Shown here piece by piece: positions 1 to 12,649 of a DNA stretch of 64,000 nucleotides. Below the pieces are notes generated by a model. That model was not told the origin of the DNA. It saw nothing but the letters and a program-made list of their open reading frames with translations, and ran no database searches. The DNA comes from Sabellastarte sp. h YS-2021 (taxonomy: Eukaryota; Annelida; Polychaeta; Sabellida; Sabellidae): positions 60,618,255 through 60,682,254 of the forward strand of contig OZ024933.1 of NCBI GenBank assembly GCA_964017235.1. The letters run 5' to 3'. The position numbers and the translations under genes are program-made. The first letter of the stretch is position 1. Every line of letters begins with the position of its first letter.

Positions 1-685
1 AGCACTCAGAGAGCGCAGACCTCTGCCAAGGCAGCTCAGTCCCCCAATGCTGTTTCTACTCCATAAAATAATTCCTGGGCTTTGAAAACCGACCATTAGC
101 ATTGATATTGTTTTTTTACACTTTGTTCCTTGTCCCATTTCAGACATTTAATGAAAATTTTTTCCAAATCCATCCCTAACTTTTAGAGTTATCTTCCTTT
201 AAAAAATACCTGTATCCAGAAGATCCAGACAATGATCCCGATCACACCCAAAATCTAATTACTTCTTCCTTGTACCATTTTGGACATGCCCTGAAAATTA
301 CATCGGAATCCGTCCATAACTTTTCGAATTATCTTCCTTTAAAGAATTTAGGGATCCAGAAGATCCAGACGGTGATCCAGATCATTCCCAAAATCTAATC
401 ACTTCTTTCTGTACAAATTTCTCACACATCCTGAAAATTTCATCAAAATCCCTCCATAAGTTTTTGAGCTATCTTTCTTTAAAAATTAAATTTCATGGAT
501 CCAGAAGATCCAGACAGTAATCCGAATCACTGCCAAAATCTAATCACTTCTTCCTTTTACCATTTCGGACATATCCTGAAAACTTTATCAAACTCTGTCG
601 ATAAGTTTATGAGTTATCTTGTTCACAAACAAACAGACGGACAGACAAACCCAGGCGAAAGCATAACTTCCTTGGCGGAGGGACA
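1..685 (+). repeat. Interspersed repeat with internal 140-145 bp tandem modules, cut by window edge
   Basis: About three and a half copies of a 140-145 bp module follow each other; the phrase 'atccagaagatccagac' starts at 214, 354 and 499, each time with a 'gatcc-gatcac' stretch and a 'gagttatctt' ending. The block closes with 'acaaacagacggacagacaaac' -type sequence and 'ccttggcggagg' (670-681). Near the left edge 'cctctgccaagg' (about 20-31) is the inverted form of that end, so the unit looks like an element with short inverted ends and a variable number of inner modules. Diverged relatives occur near 22200-22300, 22750-22870 and 60180-60345. The family name is not known to me. The 81-codon frame inside it is not a gene. 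Confidence 0.7.
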
Positions 686-992
686 AAACCAAGCCCCACC
701 ACTTGAACGGACAGAACCAGAAGTATGGGTAAATAAGTAACATCTGTCAGGAAACTACCTTTAAGTAACTAGCTTCCAGTTAAAAGCTTTATATTCATGT
801 TATTACTTCCAACAAACTTATAAAATACCTTGAATTCTTCCTGCATGGGAAGGTACAAAGATAATGGCTTCTTCCCGAATGACAAGGACTGGGTAAATTT
901 AATAGATGTCACTGAAAATGTACATTGAACAAAACACATTACATAGGTTTCATGATTGAGGTAGTAGATTCTTGTTATTTTCTGTATTTTAG

Positions 993-1071
993 TTACTACC
1001 TGAGTGATATGACCAGAGCTCAGTCTGCACCATTGAGCGATATTATACAGGATTTCCTGGATTTGTTGATT
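993..1071 (+). CDS. Copy A exon 7 (duplicated exon)
   Basis: Acceptor 'tattttag' precedes 993 and donor 'gtaagc' follows 1071. The exon has 79 bases and encodes YYLSDMTRAQSAPLSDIIQD plus six more residues, beginning in phase 2. It is nearly identical to 62985-63063 in copy B, the differences being S/T and S/N. This is the anchor for the tandem gene duplication. Confidence 0.9.
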
Positions 1072-4000
1072 GTAAGCTTTTTTAGTATAATAAAGAGTGC
1101 CTAGTAAATTTCATGTATTGTAGTTTCTTTTCTGATTTATGCACATTTTAGTTCCTACTAAAGAAGGGTGAGAGTCATAATATAATCTATATTTAGCATT
1201 TGAAGTACTTAATGTCTCTTCAAGCAGTTTCATATATTTTAGCTTTTAAAACAAGCTAATGAGATAAACAAGATAATGTACATGTTCATGTGTTCAGGGG
1301 TGAATATGCTTAATGTAATGATACAGAATTTGGCTACTGTCTTCCCTGCAAGAAATTTCCTTTTTCATCATCTGGTAGAGTTTTGGCTTCTAAGGTGAGG
1401 TGTTATGGGTTCAATTCTAATGCAAACAGTACCTTATGATATTTTTACCCTGTGATTGGAACTGGTTAGTGTGGTTTAATTTATTACACAGTGGAGAGAC
1501 AGTTTTCATGTTTTGCTAGGAGAATATGTGACAGAAAAGTGATAATGAACTGACCAGTGGGGATTCTCCTTAAAGCTAACCTACGATCCTTTAAACTTAA
1601 TAGTTCAGGTTTCACTCCTCCGTTAATTTTGGCCTGTGACACAAAGTTTAAAAGATAAAGTGCATCATTTTAGTACTCTTCCCCCAGTATGTATTCACCA
1701 TCATTAAATCTTCTTTTTTCAGTATATAAAATTTTTAGTAACATATCAAATGCAACGAAATGCAAAAGAAAACAAAATCTGATTTTATTTCAAATTTTAT
1801 GCATTTTAGATTCGTCAGTATAATGTGAAATTATTCCAAGAGCCAGGACAGGGAGGCAACCAGATCAACACTGGAAAGGTAACCGTCACTGCAACAGGCT
1901 TTACTGTTCAGATGTTTGTAAAGTTATACCACTGTTCCACTGTACATTTATTTATTTGGATTTTTTGTTGCTTTCAACACTGTACAGGTCATATCACGAC
2001 AGGTGGTTGGAAGGGCAGAGGAAACCAATACATTGGTCAAGGTTCTGTACTGTAAACTGCCGACGAACGGCAAGCAACTACCAGCTTTCCCACTTGAGGT
2101 ACAGCCAGGAACCGAACCCCGGCCTCAGAGGTGGGACGCCACTGTTACAACTTATATTACCACTGGTGAAGATAGAGAGCCCGATCACTACAGTCATTGC
2201 CCCCAATTAAAATGTTAAATGTTTTAAAAACCCTGTTTTGATTACCCACAACCGATATTTTTGATCATCTTTATGGTGTTAGGGCTAATTTTGCACACAC
2301 TTCTATTAAAACTGGAACCAAGTGATCTTGTGGCATGCAAACAATTGGTTTTAGCATCCCACTGATTACTGCTCTCTGATTCTAAAGAGTGATTGGAAGG
2401 TGGTGCTGTGACCTATCCTTGTAAAATTGTAAAAGGTCATATGGACAAATGGATATGGAACTATGACTTATCTCTTCACTCTAGAAAAAATAACGTCTTG
2501 TCAGTTATTTTTAACATTTTATGACAGGACCTGTTAAAACAGCCCTCTGAGTCTTGAATAAGTTAGGTCGTAGAAAGTTCGTAACAATGAAACAGAAGTA
2601 TTGAAAAGATGACTTAAGTAGACTTAAATATCACTTAGTGAGTGTATTTCAGTCGCACCTTGTTAATACTATCCACTAATAACCTCTTCCTCGACCAAGT
2701 TAATGTGACCATACAACCATTACACTTGTAAACTTTATCATCACTTGTTTATGCAAAAAAGAGGGCTTAAAACAAGGAGGGGTTATCACAGTCATGTTCC
2801 ATTTCCAGTTCTGCTTAAGCTTTCAAAGTTCTTAATCTCTGGCACAAAGATAGACTCTAAGTCACACAATCAAAAGCATAAAAATATATATCAAATATTC
2901 ATGGATATAAGCCGAGGTCAGCACCATGGAAAAAGAACTGATTGAGAACATATCTAAAAACAAGGGTGAGTATACGTTTGTAAAGAGATAAGATTTTAAC
3001 TTCTTTCTTAAGGAGAAAATGACAAGTGGAAGAGTGAATATAAAACAAAATATACAAAATATAGTTACCACATTATGTACCCCTTAATGCTTCTATTGTT
3101 GGGGACTCAAAATATAGAAGTCAGATTTGGTTTCCCCTCAAAGATCAAAATGGAGATTCAAAATATGATGAGTATACAATATATGATGTTACACAGGAAT
3201 GTAGTTTGAAATCATTCAATGACGTGCTAAATTTTACAATGCTTGAGCTGAAGGTTAAAAGTTGAGTTTTATGTCAGTGTTGGCTGGGCTTGAACCTAGA
3301 ACCAAAGAGGAGGCAACCAATAGAATTCCATTCTAGCTAGCCACTGACTCAATATCAACCGAAACTAGAACTGACATGTGTGAATGATGGCTGGCAGTCT
3401 CATTTTTCAACTTGTTTTATTGTTATACAAATGACATAATATCCAAACTGGTGGTCGTCAATTCAACACAAGGGGGCCTCAGTGACCTTGGGGTTTGTGA
3501 GTTTGGTATCTAATCACAGGCAGTCACCTCCGTGTAAGTTTAATCCCCACAAGTGGCAATATTGAGGGCCTGTCCAAATATGACCCCAGCGGTTGAACGT
3601 CTCATTTTCAACTTGTTGTGTTATGTTATTTAAGTGGCATAATGTCCATTTAAATGTGGTCATCAATTCAACACAAGGGGGCCTCAGTGGCCTTGAGGTT
3701 AACAAGATGGCATATAATCACAGGCAGTCACCTCTGTGTAGGTTTGACCCCCGACAAGTGGCAGTACTGAGGGCCTGTCCAAATATGACCCTGGCTGTTG
3801 AACTTGACTTAAACCCCCAACTTTGACCTTTGTCAATTCACCACAATGGCTATAAACCCAGTTCCTTCTCAAACTGTCCACGGGCTTCATTTAATTAGTA
3901 AGTTAGGTGCTAATAATCTTATATCAACTTATATAGAGCTTATATAATATTTCGAGGGAATGTTAAGACTCTGTTGTAGGGCACTGTATTTGTGTCGCAT

Positions 4001-6022
4001 TAATGTTAGGACCAACCAGTGGAGATTAATTTGTCACTGTTTCTACTCTACAAATCAAAAGAATTTGATCCCTTGGCCCACGTAAATTTATACCATTACA
4101 ATATCTTTATTTTTACAATAGCAAATGTTGTCTCAATTGCATTGTTTCTTTAATACTTGTCTGTTTTTCAGTTTTCTGAAGAGAACATGGATAAGATCAG
4201 AAATGACCCCGGAGTGAAGTCACAATATGCCACCAAAATAATACCATTAGTAAATAACTTTATCTTTTTAACATGCTTGTAAGAATAGTATATTTGTCAC
4301 GTTTTGTGTTGGCATACAGTGTTAAAATAATTGACTCAAAACCTTCTTTTGCTTTTGACCCATATATACCAGTTATGACATCATACAATAAACTAATTTT
4401 GTTGTCATGTTCCTGTACCACTTGCCTAAGCATAAAAGGTGCGGTATCAGCCACCATTTTGGATAATTAGTGTTTTTACTTACACTCAGTGATAACAAAG
4501 ATAAAAGGAAATAAAGTAGATTTCTACTCAAACAATATGGTGCACACTTTGGTATTATGCAACCCCTATTGTTTTCGGCTAATAATTTTTAAAAACCCCA
4601 GTGGAATGACCAAAAAATGGAGTATCATCGTCAATGACGTCACATGACATCATTCATCTTTTATTCAAATTACATAACTTGAAAGAGTATTTGTTGTTTT
4701 GAATTGTACAGCTCACAGCTTTGGACATCAACCGAGATGGTTTTGTCACACACGAAGAACTCTTTAGTGACACTGTCCAGGTATTGTTTTACTTTTATCC
4801 ATCAGAAAAAATATTAAATGTCATTAAACATTCCAGCTGCTTGCCATAATATGGCATTATAAAGTGATGGTGTTAACAGTATTACGATTACAGTCTTGTT
4901 CTCAAGTGGGAAAGTTGAAAGGAGATCCAGTGGAGAACATTGGCAGACTATTATGTAGGATAGCTCATTTGTGGTCTGATTTACACATTATCTCGAGGAC
5001 AGACTCAAACCAAGTCAAACCAAATCATGATAGTAAGATAATCTTTTTTTATTGGTGGGGTCATTTTTATCAGGTCACATATTTCCCATTATCTTTAGAG
5101 CAAACGTTTGAAAAGCGTATTTGCCAACATTCGTTCCAAAAATGCTTGAAATGTCCTCATAAACGTCTAACAATTGGTACTTTCTCTTGATTCTTTGAAC
5201 TGATTCTTTGAAGTTTGACATTTTTAATCACTGGGCTAATATTTCTATGGTTTGGAATTTCGAATAAAGCATATGAAAATTTGTGGGATTGTCCTTGTTA
5301 TAATCTTAGCTGCATCCAAACTTTACTGTGTAGTATGCACCACACCTGAAAATAACAAAACAATCCATTTTCCAGAAACTAATTTTGTGATTTTCTTACA
5401 ATGATGTCTGGTAATCAATATTACTTACATCTTTAGCTATTAATAAACTTAATATGAGGTAATCTAAAACTATGTTGATTTTGGTAAGTTGTAAACTAGA
5501 GATAAAGGCCCACAGATTTAGTATTCTGTTTGAATCTTAGCAAAAATCTTTAATGTGATCAATATTCATACTCTTGGAACCTTAAGGCAGTGTGTACTGC
5601 TGAAAAAAGAAACTAGACAAATACATATTATATAAGTTTGGGGTTGTACAAAAATAATAACCGTATGTATTGCCTTCATTAAGCATATATTTTACTTGCA
5701 TTGTATACAAAATTGCATTCACTGTAGCATATAAATACTTGTTAAAAGAAATGAAAAAAAAATATAAATAAGTAGATGTTAAGTTGATAATTATTTTGGA
5801 GATCACATATATGAAATAACATTTCAACGCTTTCTCTCTTTACAGAATCAGATCTTGCCTAACCTATACAAGAATGCCATGTCAGTAGGGAAGCTGACAT
5901 TTGCATTGACAGCTAAATTCCCACAAGTAACAGAGATCAAGACATTGGAAAGTATCAAGAAGAAATTGCAAGAATCTAAGGAAGGTGGTGAAAGAAATAA
6001 AGAAATGCACTCTGAACTATAA
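993..6022 (+). CDS. JmjC/EF-hand oxygenase gene, copy A, 3' part (exons 7-11)
   Basis: This is the 3' end of a spliced gene whose 5' exons lie left of the window. Exons with AG/GT borders: 993-1071, 1810-1878, 4172-4249, 4712-4780 and 5846-6022 (TAA stop at 6020-6022). Phases join without a break; exon 7 begins with the last base of a split Asn codon, exactly as required by the end of exon 6 in copy B. Products in order: YYLSDMTRAQ... helix segment, an IRQYNVKLFQ segment, FSEENMDKIR..., an EF-hand loop (DINRDGFVTHEE), and a lysine/glutamate-rich tail ending HSEL. The JmjC core is not in this copy's visible part; the assignment comes from copy B. EF-hand plus a KDEL-like end suggests a calcium-binding ER-lumenal 2-oxoglutarate oxygenase. 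No stop or frameshift is seen, so the copy looks functional. Exact orthology is not known to me. Confidence 0.85.
1955..2200 (-). repeat. tRNA-derived SINE in intron 8 of copy A
   Basis: The stretch shares 'gctttcaacactgtacaggt', 'catatcacgac', 'tactgtaaactgccgac' and a diverged B box with the SINEs at 35382-35612 and 63594-63814. Read on the minus strand, the tRNA-like head ('...ggttcggttcc...') lies at the right. It is the most eroded of the three: the A-box side near 2150-2190 is no longer tRNA-like. Confidence 0.75.
3440..3815 (+). repeat. Two tandem copies (about 205 bp apart) of a tRNA-derived SINE
   Basis: The phrase 'acacaagggggcctcagtg' recurs at about 3467 and 3672, followed in both by 'taatcacaggcagtcacctc', 'gtgtagtttgacccc'-type sequence and 'gagggcctgtccaaatatga'. 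The second copy has a recognisable Pol III B-box-like 'gtaggtttgacccc' and an A-box-like 'gtggccttgagg'. It sits in intron 8 of copy A. The small frames across it are not genes. Confidence 0.65.
4712..4780 (+). CDS. Copy A exon 10, EF-hand calcium-binding loop
   Basis: The exon is 69 bases, phase 0 at both ends, acceptor 'tgtacag', donor 'gtattg'. It encodes LTALDINRDGFVTHEELFSD and three more residues. The 12-residue loop D-I-N-R-D-G-F-V-T-H-E-E has Asp, Asn, Asp at positions 1, 3, 5, Gly at 6, a hydrophobic residue at 8 and Glu at 12, matching the canonical EF-hand. A single hand is visible; a degenerate partner may lie in exon 9. Confidence 0.88.
5846..6022 (+). CDS. Copy A terminal exon 11, ends in HSEL
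   Basis: The acceptor is 'tctctttacag'. The frame runs 58 codons from NQILPNLYKN to a Lys/Glu-rich helix and ends MHSEL before TAA. The last four residues fit the loose K/H-x-E-L pattern of ER retrieval signals, which agrees with the hydrophobic N-terminus encoded by exon 1 of copy B. Retrieval activity is inferred, not shown. Confidence 0.85.
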   Translation, partial: NQILPNLYKNAMSVGKLTFALTAKFPQVTEIKTLESIKKKLQESKEGGERNKEMHSEL

Positions 6023-6063
6023 CTTTTTGCAACATACAGGAAATGCTAAACTAGTTGATGATT

Positions 6064-6069
6064 AATAAA
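6064..6069 (+). terminator. Polyadenylation signal AATAAA of copy A
   Basis: A canonical AATAAA lies 42 bases after the TAA stop of copy A, the expected place for 3' end processing of a short 3' UTR. Confidence 0.6.
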
Positions 6070-6281
6070 ATTTTATGGTTAATTTCATTTATTAATCTAT
6101 GGAATGGCATATTCAAAAATAAATGTGGCAGTTTTTGAACATTTTTATCTTCAGCAATTAGACCTTATGGGGAAGGTTCTGCACTCAGGATCTAAGGGAA
6201 AAATAATAGATAAATGTTTAGGCAGGAAAAGAGAGATGTGCCATAAGCAATGGGGTCAAATATTTAGTATCAAGGATGTAA

Positions 6282-7690
6282 ATTACGATCTAATCTAATC
6301 TAATATACTGCTTTGCAAGTGCAATATCTTCCCCACAGAGGGGAACTCAGTGGGCTAATTAAACAAAATCATTATCATAGGGGGAGTCGAGGGCCGTTCA
6401 AGGTTAGTAATCCAGGATTGTGGGTGTGACCAGATATGCAACAGAGGGACTGTTTCTTATGTGAAAAGGGAAAGAGTTCCAAAGGACTGGGGCATAGTAA
6501 CTGAAGGAATTAGAAAAGTGTTTGACTGATTTGTGAACTCTGCATTCGAAAGTGGGGGTTTGAAGGAACTTGAGTTTGGGGGTACTTTGCCTTGTATTTC
6601 TAGAAGAGTTATAGGGGTGGATTAATTCTCTTAGGTAAACTGGTTGACTTTGGTTGAGAATTTTGTATGTAATAAGGCCAATTTTAAATTGTACGCTGTA
6701 TCTGACTGGTAGCCAATGGAGTTTTTTTAGTTGAGGGGTAATGTGAGAGAATTTAGAGGAACGGGTGACAACCTTGCAGAGTGAGTTTTGGACTAGCTGC
6801 AATCTCCTTAACTCAAAATCAGTGAGCGATAAGAACAGTGAATTGCAATAGTCCAACCTGCTGCTCACCAAAGCATTTGCTAACAGCACTGATGTATTAA
6901 GGTCTAGAAGGGGATGAATTCTGTAGAGGTCTCTCGCATGTACTCTAGTGGACTTTATGACCTGTGACTTGTGGTTTGAGAAATTTAAATTGGAGTCGAA
7001 CACCACTCCGAGGTTCCTGACACTTTTTGCTGGCGAGACCTGATTTCCCAGAATATTGATAGGGAAGTGAGGGAGGAGTTGTTTGCGATATTTTGGGGAG
7101 CCTATAATAATAAACTCGGTTTTGTCTGGGTTAAGTTTTAATTTATTTGTAAACATGAAATTTTGAATGCCGTTTAGGCAGTTCTTTAATGTTTGGAGAG
7201 AGTGAGAGAAATTTGCTGGTGACAGTGTTATGTATAACTGGGTGTCATCGGCATAAAAGTGATAGTTGATGCTACTGTGGGAATGAATGATTGAGCTGAT
7301 TGGGTTAGTGTAGAGAGAGAACAGGATTGGTCCAAGGACAGAGCCCTGGGGAACTCCATACTGGAGTGCAGCAGGATGGGAGAGTTTACTACCTACTTTG
7401 ACCGAGTGTGTCCTTCCTGACAGGTATGATTTGAACCAGCCAAGTGCTAGCTCACTGATTCCATAATAAACATTGAGTCTGTCCAGGAGAATGGTGTGGT
7501 CAGTGGTATCGATAGCAGCGGATAGATCCAAAAGGGTAAGGGCTGTAACAGACCCTTTGGCCATATTAAGAAGAATATCGTTATGAATATTAAGGAGGGC
7601 ACTTTCAGTAGAATGGTGTTTTCTATAAGCCGATTGGAAGGCAGTCATAAGGCCGGCTTCATCAAGATGAGTTTGTAGCTGGACAAACGA
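6282..7690 (-). mobile_element. 5'-truncated L2/CR1-type LINE with intact RT remnant
   Basis: On the minus strand an open frame (6404 to about 7690; the frame stays open to 7777 in flanking sequence) encodes a non-LTR reverse transcriptase from mid-fingers to the C-terminus. Seen in order: AFQSAYRKHHSTE, palm 'LLDLSAAIDTTDH', 'YGVPQGSVLGP', catalytic 'FYADDTQLY', 'LNPDKTEF', 'SSRLDYCNSL' and 'LKKLHWLPV'. The endonuclease and the start of RT are missing, the usual result of incomplete target-primed reverse transcription. The 3' tail ends in short TTAGA-type repeats (plus strand 'gatctaatctaatcta' near 6288). No internal stop remains over more than 400 codons, so this is a comparatively young copy. 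It lies just downstream of copy A. Confidence 0.9.
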
Positions 7691-7924
7691 TGCAAATCTA
7701 CATTTAACTGTACAACAGTTTTGTGAGTTATGCGACTCAAATAGGAGTAAACTTAACAGCTTTATTATGTGGCCCAATAGGGTTGAATGAAAAGTTAATA
7801 AGGTTTGACATGTCCAGATATCCCAACTCCTACAGACTACCAGGATCTATTCAATACAAACCTAGGGCTGGCACCGCTCTGACAACCCTTTCTGACCCTT
7901 TTGGGTTCAAAGGGCATTAGTAAT

Positions 7925-8730
7925 TGATAAAATTCCAGCACTATTTTGGCAAATGCTTTTTTAAATTTTACAATTATTTCTCCTTACTTTGCTACAACAA
8001 TGGGAGAGAATGAAACAGACTTAACAGGTTGAGACTAACCATCAGTCAAGACCCCAGAATTTCAACCCCAGATAAACACCTGGCCAAAATTCCCAGCATC
8101 TTCAGATCCCCAGGAGCAGAAACTATCACAAACATAAGTCATCCTGCTTTTGTTTTTATTTCTGTAAAAAAAAATTATATTTCCCTGTCTGAGAGAAATT
8201 GGAATGAACAAACTTAAACCTTTACACCGGAACTACCATAAACATCATGGCTTTTGCTTTTTGACAATAATGTGTATAAACTATTTTTTGTGTTGTATGA
8301 TGTTAATTTATACTTTCTTGTTATCCCCACTGGGAGTTAATATTTTTAGTGCATTCAGTGCCCCTACCCCTGTGAGTATGACCATTAGTAAACCATGACA
8401 ATGTGTAGAAGAAATACAACTGCATGGGATTAAATCTTTTAATAGTCTATTCATCTAAAATGTATGTACAATACTGCAGGCATCTTTCTAGCATAAGGTC
8501 ACCTTAATAATTTGGAAGAAACTGAGTTTAATGCCACCATAAATTCTGGATATTATCAAGTTACAGTTTATATAGCAAATGTTACATATGCACAATTACT
8601 GAATTTAATATGGACTCAACATAAGGTGGCCTTAGGCATGTGACTTTACACATAAAAGCTACTTAGAAGCCAATTAAGGTGACCCTAAATTAAGACTTTA
8701 CCGTATGACAAAGAATAAAATATATATATA
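7925..8730. other. Intergenic stretch without recognised gene
   Basis: AT-rich sequence with scattered short open frames that show no codon structure or domain. I see no convincing exon or repeat end here. Confidence 0.5.
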
Positions 8731-8737
8731 GGTATAT

Positions 8738-8830
8738 CCAGGAGGTAGATGCCAACCTCCACCAATGCCCAACTAGGAGGTAGTGGACGGGGACGAGAGT
8801 AGGGACTGGAAAGCATTAGCTACCTCCTGG
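8738..8830. repeat. Small inverted-repeat unit (possible MITE remnant)
   Basis: 'ccaggaggta' at 8738-8747 is matched by its inverse 'tacctcctgg' at 8821-8830, and further 'aacctcc', 'aggaggtag' and 'tacctcca' pieces lie between and just outside. The block is more GC-rich than its surroundings and could form nested hairpins. No target duplication could be settled. Confidence 0.4.
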
Positions 8831-8899
8831 GATGCATCATGATCTTGTATGATGTACCTCCACACACAGTCAGATGTCCAGGTCATTTATTATACTATA

Positions 8900-10120
8900 T
8901 ATTATACTATTGTTTAAAGTGTACATTCTTTTAGTACATTCTTTTACAATCACTACTTTGTTTATAACAGTATACACCTACAGCGAGTGAACATAAGTAT
9001 GCCTTAATAATATTTTCCAAAATTTCAAACGATAATTGCAAAAATCATAACACACAGAATCCAGTTTCAACAAACACTCCAAAGGCAGGGAAAAAGAGGC
9101 AACATAGTTTTATACATTTATCATATTTAACTATTCGTTTATTATTGTATGGCCCTAGTGTGCTCAACAATTACAACAATGTCAACATGTTAAACATGAA
9201 CTATTGACACTTATATTACATAATAATTTTAAGCATCATAATTACTGTACAAAAATTACAGTTAATGTGAATTCAGTGATACGTCAGAAAACTATAATAA
9301 ATAAAAATAAATGAAAAGCTAATTTATTATGAAAAGTCACTGTCCTTGTATAAAGTCACATCAATAACAACATTACTTTTAGATGGCCAAAAATAATTAA
9401 AAGAATTCACAAGCAAGTTCTTACCGGGATGTGCAGGATTCTGAATTCTATTCACCAGTAATACAACCCAAGCCAGAAAGATATAAATTACTGAATAGCT
9501 TAAACAGAAATTCAGATAATTTGCTGAACTATATGAAATATTCTGATACAACAGGATTTACATATACCACACTATCCCACATCGATAGTGGTGTTACTAT
9601 ACTATTACTAAGAATATAAAGTAATTAGTATCATGTGACCATCCAGCGCTCCTAAGGTCATGAAGGGATTGAAGGGGATATGGAAAACCTGGGGGATTAA
9701 TTTTAAGGTTAATATTGGCTAAAGAATTTGGGAATCCTGGCCTGGGAATAAGAAACAGTGGAGCATTCTTTGAAGCAGGGAGAGTCTGAAACATAGATTT
9801 GAGGACTTTAACTTGAGACTAATGCCCAAAAGTACTATACCCAGTACTGGTATGAAAGTGGTTTTTAATTATCTTTTGGGTCTGTATGGTCTTTGACCAT
9901 TTTACAAGTATTATGGCTTGGTCAGACCTAATAATGGCATCCCTAGCCTTGTGCCACTTGTGGGACAGCATAAGGAGAAAATGATGTATTAGTTCTTGAT
10001 GACTTCAAGAGCAGGGGAACCATACATATACTTTTATCAGCAGAAATATTGTTTGCAATTTTTTTAACAAAATATTTACTTTAAAGTAAGATAAAAGTGT
10101 AACAGTAGTTGCCTGATGCA
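8900..10120. other. Intergenic AT-rich stretch, nothing specific
   Basis: Runs of A/T and small accidental frames only. No splice-flanked conserved peptide, RNA gene or TE terminus was recognised. Confidence 0.5.
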
Positions 10121-10136
10121 GAAGCAGTATCAGGAG

Positions 10137-10490
10137 GTCCAGAACTGAGGAAACACTGAAACTTTCTGATGTAGGTCCTGCAAGTATTTGGTCTGAATGC
10201 AGATAGTAATTGGTTTGAAGTTGCTCTAGCCAGGCTAAGGTTGGAAAAGTTGACTGTGCAATAAACAAAATAATCAATTCAATTTTTTTTCCATTCAACA
10301 TTGGTCAGTATGACGTTTTCAGAAGTGAGGAAACACTGGAACTTTCTGATGTAGGTCCTGCAAGTATTTGGTCTGGATGCAGATAGTAATTTGTTTTGAA
10401 TTTGCTCCAGCCAGGCGAAGGTTGGAAAAGTTAAAAAAACAAAATAATCAATTCAATTTTTTTTCATTCAACATTGGTCAGTATGACGTA
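10137..10490. repeat. Two-copy tandem repeat, unit about 180 bp
   Basis: The phrase 'gaggaaacactg' begins near 10148 and 10328, followed in both by 'actttctgatgtaggtcctg', 'caagtatttggtctg', 'gcagatagtaatt', 'aaggttggaaaagtt' and 'cattggtcagtatgacgt'. The second copy has lost a short piece ('gactgtgcaat'). It is a recent local duplication with no coding content. Confidence 0.8.
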
Positions 10491-10499
10491 GCATCCATA

Positions 10500-12640
10500 A
10501 AGCTTTCGGTATGAGGCTATTAAATTTCTGATAAGATAGTGCTCAGAGTTTTTCCCAATCTATATCAGCTATATTATTATATTTTCATGCAATGTGTTGT
10601 ACTGAGAGGTGGAAAGGGTCTCTCGATCTGCCAAATTGTAAAGTTTCTACAGATGAAAAATGATCACATTTGATATTAATTTTATATTTCCAGCATTTAT
10701 TCCTAGATTTTAGGTAATCTCAAATCATTTAGGAGTTCTAAATGATTTATATTGTAATTTTAACATCTTCGGTGTGGGGAAATGGTACACCATGTCATCA
10801 AAAGCTCCACCTAAGCCTGTGAGAAATGTATCTAAGTAAAATTTGATGCACTTCATTGTGTATAATAAATTCCCTATCAATGACTGCATAACTCTTTTTA
10901 GGTAATGCTGTTTGCATTGCCATGTTTTATAGATCTCGGTAATTTCTAATTTTCCGCTGGGAGAATAAGGAGTGTTCTATTCAAAGTATGATTCAATATG
11001 CCCAAACATACAACCGAGGTACTAATTTCTGAGTCTGAGTCTAAAATGAGCCTGAACATCGTTGAAAAATTCCTGATCTGTGCTTTAATCTGAATGGCAC
11101 CGCAGCACCTAGAAAATTTTGCTTTATACTCAACAGTGCAATATTCTTGGGGTCAACCCAAAGCTGTCTTGAGGCACGAGAAATATTTATCTTGTCTATT
11201 TAAGCTCCAGGATCTAAAATCAGTCTTTCCACAATAATATCTATAAAAAGATATGTTAAAGTAAAAATGTATGTCTAAAATTAATATTTTGACACACCAG
11301 TATTTACTGATACACCATGAGACCAACTGAGGTCAATGATAGTTCTCAGTTTAACTGACGTTTGTTGACCTAGTCATTAAAGGGAAAACATGCAAAGTAC
11401 AAGATTTTTATTTAAAGCCAACAAGGAAAAAGGGGGTCTTATGAGTGTGAATTAAGACCGATGCACACACATATAAATTGTTTAGTGCAAGTTGGGTGGG
11501 TTACCCCAATATTCCACATCAACCACTGTACTCATGATTGATGTGATCCAGTCTGAGAGTGATGTACTTTAAGGAACCCACATTAAGTAATAGAGATTTG
11601 CATATCCTTAACAGAGTGACCTTTTATTAATAAATGATTGGATACAAAGGTGATTCTATTATCCTTTGTTTTTTTTTATAAACAGAGAGTCTATGTTAAT
11701 AGATTCGTGCTCTAAACTATGTTTAGTGTAAAGTAAGTGAATCTACCCAATTGATGTGTTGGTAGGGTAAAAGGGGATATTCTCTTTTAGACTATCGATT
11801 ATCTACCAATCTCCCTCCACACCATCAAATTGTAGATCTAGTCTGGAGGTGGCTACTAACAAAGTAGGATGACTTGCACTTTCAGGGGGTCACACTCATT
11901 GTTAAAAACAGAAGAATACACTGAAGTGCACACTAAGTCACCAAGTGGTGTTCGCAATAGTTAATATGATGATATGCCTTACACAATAACAATAAATATT
12001 GTTATTCTGTTTCGAAAGTGATTGGTGAGCTTTCTCATCAGAGGCTGGATATTAGTTGGGTAACCCCTCCCTGAAGTACTATTTTTGGTGCAATTGCACC
12101 TGTCCAATTGCACCTGTGCACTGGTGCAGTGCACATTTACCTTTTCCTCAATTATGAATGGAGTAATAGATAGTATAACTTCAGTTTCATAATATTTTGA
12201 TTTTAATATTATAGTGGGAGTTTTATACAGGCAGTTAAGGATTCATATAACATTCAAACCCATTGCCTCCTAACGACTTAGGACAGTTAGGTACCGGGTG
12301 CCTGATATGTTCCACATATTGTTGTAAACATTGCCCATAACATGTGGGCCTTTATTACATGTTTAGTTACATATTATATGTTTGGCTTATGGATACAAGG
12401 TGCAAGTTATCAATTAGATTATGATTTGATGGAATTGATGCTTTGTTCCTATCTGAGTATTAGATTCATTAAATAATGATATAAAATACTCCCATAAAAT
12501 TGAGTAGGTTTGTCTGAGCTTATATGCAGAGTGTTCATGGTTTTTAGAGTTATGTATTTGTATATTTACATAAGTCATATTTATAAGCATGACACACATA
12601 TGAAAAGTAAAAAACAATATATTTTAAAGTTAATTATATG
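10500..12640. other. Intergenic stretch without recognised gene
   Basis: AT-rich. A short cluster of small palindromes ('ggtgcaattgcacc', 'gtgcactggtgcagtgcac') occurs at about 12090-12135. Otherwise nothing specific is seen. Confidence 0.45.
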
Positions 12641-12649
12641 GGTTTTGGT

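Noticed and set aside
4864..5190. 108-codon frame in intron 10 of copy A
   Set aside because: No domain and no splice context; it lies between two well-supported phase-0 exons.
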